This document shows, piece by piece, positions 5,300-10,079 of a stretch of 10,079 nucleotides of DNA. Below the pieces are notes generated by a model. That model did no database searches, had not been told where the DNA came from, and saw only the letters and a program-made list of their open reading frames with translations. The position numbers and the translations under genes are program-made. The stretch is from assembly GCA_022592435.1 (NCBI GenBank), contig JABYQS010000986.1:1-10079 (forward strand), written 5' to 3'. Numbering within the stretch: the stretch's first letter is position 1; each line of letters opens with the position of its first letter. The stretch comes from Cerioporus squamosus (taxonomy: Eukaryota > Basidiomycota > Agaricomycetes > Polyporales > Polyporaceae).

Positions 5300-8252
5300 C
5301 TACGTCTGACTGCCGAAGAGCTCCTTGATGAACGCGTCTGCATTCGGTGGCCGGCCGAGGAAGTCCTGCAAGACATTGTGATGATCAGCCTCCCACACTG
5401 GCAGGCGGTCTCTGCACCAGGACTCACCTTGAGAGAGTCGATCTCGTCCCTGCTCCCTCCTGGACCGAGGATCTTCTCGCGGTACAGCTTACCACGCTGG
5501 GGGTCGAGGGGATCCTTCTTGAAGATGGTCGCGTACATATCCGCAGCGAACACCAACGAATACGTGTAACTGTCATGTGCGGTCAGTTGACAACTCGACA
5601 TCTAGCCTTGGCAAGAACTTGCCCGTAATATCCAGCATCGTATCCGCTTGCGATGTGGTTGAAGGAGCCTTCTCCCGCACCAAGGTTCTTGCCCTTAACG
5701 AGTGAGATCTGCTCCCTCATGGTGTTCCAGAGCTCGCTGTAATCAGCCGACTCTACCCGGGTGATCAGCACATTTGCATGCACACATGCTGAGTGCCGCT
5801 GAGCACTTACCCTGGTCAGTATGCACCTTGAGATCGAAGTTGGCGAAGAAAAGTTGGCGGAGGTAGAACAGTCCAACGTTGACATAACGACTGAAGACCA
5901 TCGCTTCATGAGCTATCATCCTTCACTGTTCACCGCTCGTTGACAACGTACCTCTTAATAATCTTGTCGATGAGCTCCGCATCGAGCGGTCTCTTCGTCT
6001 CGTAGTGGCTCGACATAAGCTCAAGCACCTTCGGCTCGAAGCACCAGTTCTCGAGCATCTGCGACGGCGCCTCAACGAAGTCCCCAGCGACGCTCGTCCC
6101 GTGGAAGCGGGAGAACTTCGTCCGGCTAAGCAGCCCGTGGAAGACGTGGCCCATCTCATGGAAGAAGGTCACGACATCGTCGTGCCGCATGAGCGCAGGC
6201 TTCGACGGAGTCGGCTTCGCAAGGTTTGCGACCATGGCCGTCAGTGGGTAGCTGCGCGACCCGTCTGCATTCTCGTATCCGGGAAGGAGCGGCCAGACCG
6301 CAGCATGCGAGTACTTGGATTCTGTAGCATATGGCAATGTTAGAAGAGAGCATCGATGATGCAAGTAGAAGACGAGAACCAACCCCGAGGGAAGAGGTCG
6401 AGGTAGCAGTAGCCGACGAAGCCCGACTCGTCCTTGGCATCCTTCTCCCAGACCGAGAACATCTGTACATCTGGCGCTGTCTGTGAGAACATAAACTCTA
6501 GGGCAGGAAGGGAAGAGAATAACCTGGGTGCCAAGTCTCGCCCTTGACCTCGACAAACGTCACACCAAGCAAGTTCTGATATATGTCGAGGATGGCTGGG
6601 ACCACCTTGGAGACGGGGAAGTACTCCTTCACGAGCGAGTCATCGAGATTGAGGCTACGCTCGATGAAGACACGGTCGTAGTACCGATAGTCCCACAGGT
6701 AGAACTCGCCGTCGAACGGCAAGCCCTTCTTGTCGTGCTCTTCCTTCTTGAGAGCAAGGAGCGTCTCGCGGTCCTTCAAGCCAACGGGGCGAAGCTTCTG
6801 CTCCAAGTCTGTCAAGAACTACAGGATGCCATGAGCAATTAGGAGATGCGAGAGGGTACAGAGACATGCCTCCTTGACGCCCTTCGCGTTCTTGACCATC
6901 TTCACTTCCGTGATATAGTCGGCCCACGTCGGGTACCCAAGAAGCTTGGCGATTTGGCGGCGAAGGTCAAGGAACTTGCTCATGACTGGCTTGTTGATTG
7001 CCAAACGGTTCTCAAACTTCTCATATGCAATACGACGAGTCTCTGGATCCTCGGCATATTTGAACTGTGTGGATCTGTGAGAGAGCTGTACGATGACCGC
7101 ATAAGAAGTGAGCGTACAACGGGGAAGATGTCCGGTGTTTTGAAGGTGATGTCGTACACTTCCTTGTCGCCGTCTGTACGCTTGGTGTAGCCCGAGATGA
7201 CATCCTCAGGGACGCCCTTCAGTTCCTCCAGCGTGAAGGTCACAACTCCCTAGATATAAAGACTTAGTAATGGGCGGGTACCCGCAAACAGAAACCTGAG
7301 AAGCCGCATACATTCTCTTCATTGAAGTTTTTCTGCAGGACTTCTTAGTATTGAAGATAAAGCTTCACTCAGTATCATGCACTCACACTGAACTCGAGGC
7401 ATGTCTGCGAGAGCTCCTTCTTCAAGGCGGTCAGCTTCTCGCGCTGCTCCTCCGGTAGCGCGAGACCGGCGCGCTTGCCATCGAGGATCATCTTATCCAC
7501 TAGCCGCTGCTCCTCCAGAGTCAACTTCCTCCCAGACTCCTTGATGTTCTTCTCCGCGGCCTGTTTCGCCCGGAAGACATCGATCCGCATGGACGACTCG
7601 ACGCCGAAATCACGAACGAGGACCTCAGCCTCATTGGAGGCATCGCGGAGCTCCTTCGAGGGGAGACATTCTGGTAGAATGTGAGGGGCTCGACGATGGA
7701 GTCCCCCTTGGCCTCGCCCTCTGCCAGGGCCAACTGTGTTCGCATTGGTTACTGACCCCGCAACGACCTCACGTCATGGAGTAGAGGGCACTTACGAATA
7801 CCTGGCAACACGCCCTCCACATCAGTACATCGCCGACGATGTGCATCAAGAAAGGAGAGGCAACGCACCGACTCGAATGTACACTCCTCTGGCTTGAGCG
7901 CAGCGATCTTGTCCAGGCGGGCGCGCTCCTCCGCAATCGCTTGTTTGGTCAACTTCAAGACCTCCTCCGGTGTATGCGTCCACTTCAGCGCTGCCTGGGG
8001 CGGGTTCAGTGATGCCATTATCGAGTTAGCTGTAGAGAGCGAGAACAACCCTGAGAGAGTGGATTGCGATCGATAGTGCGAGAGGTTATTGAGTGACGGA
8101 TTCGAAGAGGGCGTGACCTGTACTCGGTACTGACGCATGGCCGCGCCGGGCCTAACTCCTGCGAGTACGCCAGCGCCAACACCATAGCCCAGCGTTGCGC
8201 GGCGCCGGAGCGCAGAGACAGCCACCGAGCACGTCGCGGGGGGCTTCACCAT
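5300..8252 (-). CDS. M3-family metallo-oligopeptidase (saccharolysin / thimet oligopeptidase type)
   Basis: A zinc endopeptidase that cleaves short peptides, such as proteasome products and signal or presequence fragments, in cytosol and perhaps mitochondria. I assemble 13 exons (minus): 8252-7869, 7801-7796, 7733-7387, 7332-7312, 7249-7118, 7064-6870, 6818-6524, 6470-6384, 6321-5952, 5890-5811, 5752-5623, 5569-5428, 5365-5300. All junction phases agree. The zinc motif HEMGH (6160-6146, about residue 544) is followed by the third-ligand segment DFVEAPSQMLENW; ESKYSHAAVW, GYCYLDLFPR and the substrate-binding GYDAGYYGYTYS are also present. HGTSVAGDFVEAPSQ places it with saccharolysin/thimet rather than mitochondrial intermediate peptidase. 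The predicted length is about 751 residues from 8252 or 673 from the in-frame ATG at 8018, close to the family size of 680-710. One base appears missing at 7660-7663, so as written the frame breaks near residue 154. It shares a divergent promoter with the MAPKK. Confidence 0.9.
5570..5622 (-). other. GC-AG intron in the oligopeptidase gene
   Basis: The donor is GCAAGT, the classic GC-type 5' site, with a CAG acceptor 53 bp later. Splicing here turns GYDAGYYG and YTYSLVFAADMY into the continuous conserved substrate-binding segment; no GT donor nearby gives that protein. Confidence 0.8.
6819..6869 (-). other. Probable second GC-AG intron in the oligopeptidase gene
   Basis: The donor is GCATGT after GAG, and the acceptor CTGTAG lies 51 bp away, giving KGVKE then FLTDLEQKLRPVG, the family-like junction. 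A GT donor a few bases on, paired with ACAG at about 6812, would instead give KEAYLEQ, losing the conserved FL-DL. Confidence 0.6.
7312..7332 (-). other. 21-nt microexon (KNFNEEN)
   Basis: This exon encodes seven residues that complete the conserved CLEFSKNFNEENGVVTFT segment. It is flanked by GTGAGT...CAG and GTATGC...TAG introns of 54 and 62 bp, both phase 0, and each intron carries a TACTAAG branch-site-like motif (minus sense, at 7350-7344 and 7269-7263). Confidence 0.8.
7660..7663 (-). other. Apparent one-base frameshift in the oligopeptidase gene
   Basis: Before this C run (minus sense) the frame reads VEPLTFYQNVSP; after it the family-like frame is SKELRDASNEAEVLVRDFGV. The junction VSPSKELRDAS is family-typical and needs a fifth C. 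The total spliced length also becomes a multiple of three only with one added base. No plausible intron fits here. Confidence 0.8.
7796..7801 (-). other. Candidate 6-nt microexon (Val-Phe)
   Basis: The exon upstream ends TFES (phase 0) and the next recognisable one begins LALAEGEAKG (phase 0). Between them, TTGCCAG|GTATTC|GTAAGT leaves a six-base exon flanked by introns of 67 and 62 bp, normal for this gene, and gives TFESVFLALAEGE, close to the family pattern. The family often has about two more residues here, so the exact boundaries need RNA support. Confidence 0.55.
8019..8252 (-). other. N-terminal extension of the oligopeptidase, possible mitochondrial presequence
   Basis: Between the first ATG (8252) and the in-frame ATG at 8018 lie 78 codons with no Asp or Glu at all, and Arg, Ala, Ser and Val in abundance (SALRRRATLG, RPGAAMRQYRVQ). 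Both ATGs have A at -3 and G at +4. Alternatively this stretch is 5' untranslated with a short intron ending CTCTACAG near 8034, and 8018 is the only start. Confidence 0.45.
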
Positions 8253-8524
8253 CGTCGAAGGAAACAACGGCCGCGCGGTGGACGCCAGCGAGCAAGTGCG
8301 CGCCCCGACTCGCGCGACGCGACTCTCGCGGGCGCTAGATAAACGGGTGCATTATTACGTAAGCGATATTGCGGCAGGGCGATCCCAATTGGGCGGACCC
8401 CCGGTCGACCATCTCCTTCGTCGTCGCCGTCGTCGTCGTTCCCCACATCCCCCTCGCCGTCGCCGCCGCCCCCTCACCTCCCCCGACAGCTTCTACGACA
8501 CGCTATACGTGACTGAAGCTAGCG
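8253..8524. promoter_or_regulatory. Divergent promoter between oligopeptidase and MAPKK with a TTACGTAA palindrome
   Basis: Two genes are transcribed away from this 272-bp gap. A perfect palindrome TTACGTAA lies at 8355-8362, a sequence recognised by Yap/ATF-type bZIP factors in fungi. Between about 8405 and 8485 the plus strand is a pyrimidine-rich TCG/CCG/CCC tract, as often seen near fungal transcription starts, leading towards the MAPKK ATG. No clear TATA box. Confidence 0.5.
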
Positions 8525-10069
8525 ATGGCCACCCCCTCCGGTCCCGTGCGCAAGAAGCGCAACTTCAAGGCCCTCCAGCTCGATGTCACGCAGCCGCGTC
8601 CGGAGCCCCAGCCAGAGCCCATTCGTGTCGCGCCCGTGCCTGTAGGCGGTGGTAAGAAGCGGCCTCCTCCTATGCAGCTGAAGGCTCCGAAGGTGTCGGT
8701 CTCGAACACCACGGCCCATGTCGAGACGGACAATAACCTCTTGACCGTAAATGGCCCGAACTCAGCGCCACCAACGGGCTCTGCGTCTGCGCATCGCATG
8801 ACCTACCACACAACCCTCTCGACGACTCTCGCGAACCTCGAGCTGAATTCGGAGCACAAGTACCACGACTTGCGCAATGAAGACCTCAAGGACCTGCGGG
8901 AACTGGGACAGGGCAATGGCGGGAGCGTGAAGCTGGTCGAGCACCTTCCAACAGGTACTATCATGGCGAAGAAGGTGCGTACGGCCACACTATCGTGGTG
9001 TAAACAGAAGTATTGATGTTTCCTGGCTGCAGATAGTGTTGATCGACGCGAAACCCTCAGTGAGGAAACAGATCCTCCGCGAGCTGCAGATCATGCACGA
9101 CTGCCATTCCGACTACATCATCTCTTTCTACGGCGCCTTCATATCCGACCCCAACATCTGCATCTGCATGGAGGCCATGGATAAGGGCTCTCTCGACGGC
9201 ATCTACAAGAAGATTGGCCCTATTGATATCGATGTTGTGGGCAAGGTAGCGCTCGCTGTGCTCGAGGGTTTGACATATCTCTACGACGTGCACCGGATTA
9301 TCCACCGTGGTACGTGACACGCGGGTCGTTTGATGTGAATTGCGCGTAACACTTCATGCAGACATCAAGCCCTCGAATATCTTGTTCAACTCGCGTGGAC
9401 AGATCAAGATTTGCGATTTTGGTGTTTCCGGAGAACTCATCAACTCCATTGCCGATACTTTCGTGGGCACCTCGACGTACATGAGCGTGAGTGCAATGCG
9501 TGGAATGCGGCTGCAAAGGCTTGACTAACCATTCGCCTGCAGCCCGAGCGTATTCAGGGTGCGCAGTACACGGTCAAGTCTGACGTATGGTCGCTTGGTA
9601 TCTCCCTCATTGAGCTTGCGCTTGGCCGCTTCCCTTTCGCCGAGTCGTCATCGGACGATTCCGACCTATCCGACTTTGAGGGCACCCTCTCTCCGAGCCG
9701 GCCGAACCCTCTCAACAATCTTACCAGGGAGCAGAGGGATAAGAAGAAGAAGCGGAAGAGCAAGGGCGTCAGTCTCCAAGGTGGAGGCATGACGATGAGT
9801 ATCCTTGAGCTCTTGCAGCACATCGTCAACGAGCCTGCACCCCGCTGACACCGGAGGGCCGCTTCCCTAAGGAGGCTGAGGACTTCGTCGACAGTTGTCT
9901 GTTGAAGGACCCGGATGTCAGGAAGACACCGAAGGAGCTCCTCGTGCGTCGTACTATGTTCGTTACCTTCTGATGTGTCGCTGACGCACGTCCTCTGCAG
10001 AAACACCCATGGATCGAGCACTCGAGGACGACGACGATTGACCTCGAGACTTGGGCGTCGACCTTCTAG
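8525..10069 (+). CDS. MAP kinase kinase of the Ste7/Fuz7/MEK type (STE7 subfamily)
   Basis: A dual-specificity kinase that phosphorylates a MAP kinase in the pheromone-response and filamentation cascade, in cytoplasm. Exons: 8525-8974, 9033-9309, 9362-9486, 9543-9943, 10001-10069; introns 58, 52, 56 and 57 bp, all GT-AG. Residues 9-21 ([13 protein letters not shown]) look like a MAPK-docking D-site. Glycine loop GQGNGG at 128-133, lysine in MAKK (K150), catalytic HRDIKPSN (241-248, split by intron 2), DFG at 261-263, and the activation sites S271/T275 in [23 protein letters not shown]-type [18 protein letters not shown] follows. VHRIIHRDIKPSN plus [10 protein letters not shown] points to the fungal Ste7/Fuz7 group. 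A TGA at 9846-9848 ends the frame at residue 385, but a one-base addition restores [20 protein letters not shown] and a normal end KHPWIEH...WASTF, for 440 residues. Start: ATG at 8525 with G at -3 and +4. Confidence 0.9.
9840..9848 (+). other. Apparent one-base frameshift creating a TGA in the MAPKK gene
   Basis: The frame reads HIVNEPAPR then TGA. Adding one base in the preceding CCCC run (or at the following C) gives [18 protein letters not shown], continuous with the kinase C-lobe, and makes the spliced length 1323 nt, divisible by three. Without it, the last 55 residues (subdomains X-XI) are lost. Confidence 0.82.
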
Positions 10070-10079
10070 CCTGCCTCGC

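Noticed and set aside
8034..8110. Intron in the oligopeptidase 5' region (TACAG|GTCACG to CTCTACAG)
   Set aside because: It has a decent pyrimidine-rich acceptor, but the donor is weak and the uninterrupted frame has presequence-like composition; kept only as an alternative.
5300..8252. Mitochondrial intermediate peptidase marking a homeodomain mating-type locus
   Set aside because: The M3 gene next to the A mating-type locus of mushrooms is MIP; this one has saccharolysin/thimet-type HGTSVAGDFVEAPSQMLENW and no homeodomain genes are nearby.
9840..9848. Programmed ribosomal frameshift in the MAPKK
   Set aside because: There is no slippery heptamer or evident downstream pseudoknot, and two other genes in the window show the same kind of one-base loss, favouring a common technical cause.

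Overview
The window looks like nuclear DNA of a filamentous basidiomycete, most likely an Agaricomycete. The reasons are GC-rich coding sequence, many short phase-compatible introns of about 48-67 bp, long serine-rich disordered protein regions, and a plasmid pRiA4b ORF-3-like gene of the type expanded in mushroom-forming fungi. I can read four multi-exon genes with confidence and one small candidate gene. I see no tRNA, rRNA, CRISPR array or intact transposon.

Layout, left to right. (1) About 36-1327, minus: an acidic-tailed pRiA4b ORF-3-like protein, running off the left edge. (2) 1328-2481: a gene-poor stretch with a promoter-like cluster (direct repeats, 9-bp hairpin, E-box) and a degenerate inverted-repeat element. 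(3) 2482-4503, minus: a 618-residue universal stress protein (Usp) with a long disordered N-terminus; four exons, reading frame intact. (4) 4730-5020, minus: a candidate two-exon gene for a small UBA-like protein. (5) 5300-8252, minus: a 13-exon M3 metallo-oligopeptidase of the saccharolysin/thimet type, with a 6-nt and a 21-nt microexon, two GC-AG introns and a possible mitochondrial presequence. (6) 8253-8524: a short divergent promoter. (7) 8525-10069, plus: a Ste7/Fuz7/MEK-type MAP kinase kinase in five exons.

The main surprise is in the splicing and the reading frames. When each gene is assembled exon by exon against its family, three of the four clear genes need one extra base to stay in frame, each time at a short G or C run (193-195, 7660-7663, 9840-9843). 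Homopolymer under-calling in the assembly explains this best, but genuine allele decay cannot be excluded from sequence alone. The oligopeptidase and MAPKK share a divergent promoter containing a perfect TTACGTAA palindrome. Otherwise the neighbours have no evident shared pathway: peptide turnover, pheromone/filamentation signalling, stress-nucleotide sensing and an uncharacterised nuclear-looking acidic protein. I found no convincing new multi-gene system. The best leads are the microexon-rich peptidase, its acid-free N-terminus and the small UBA-like gene.
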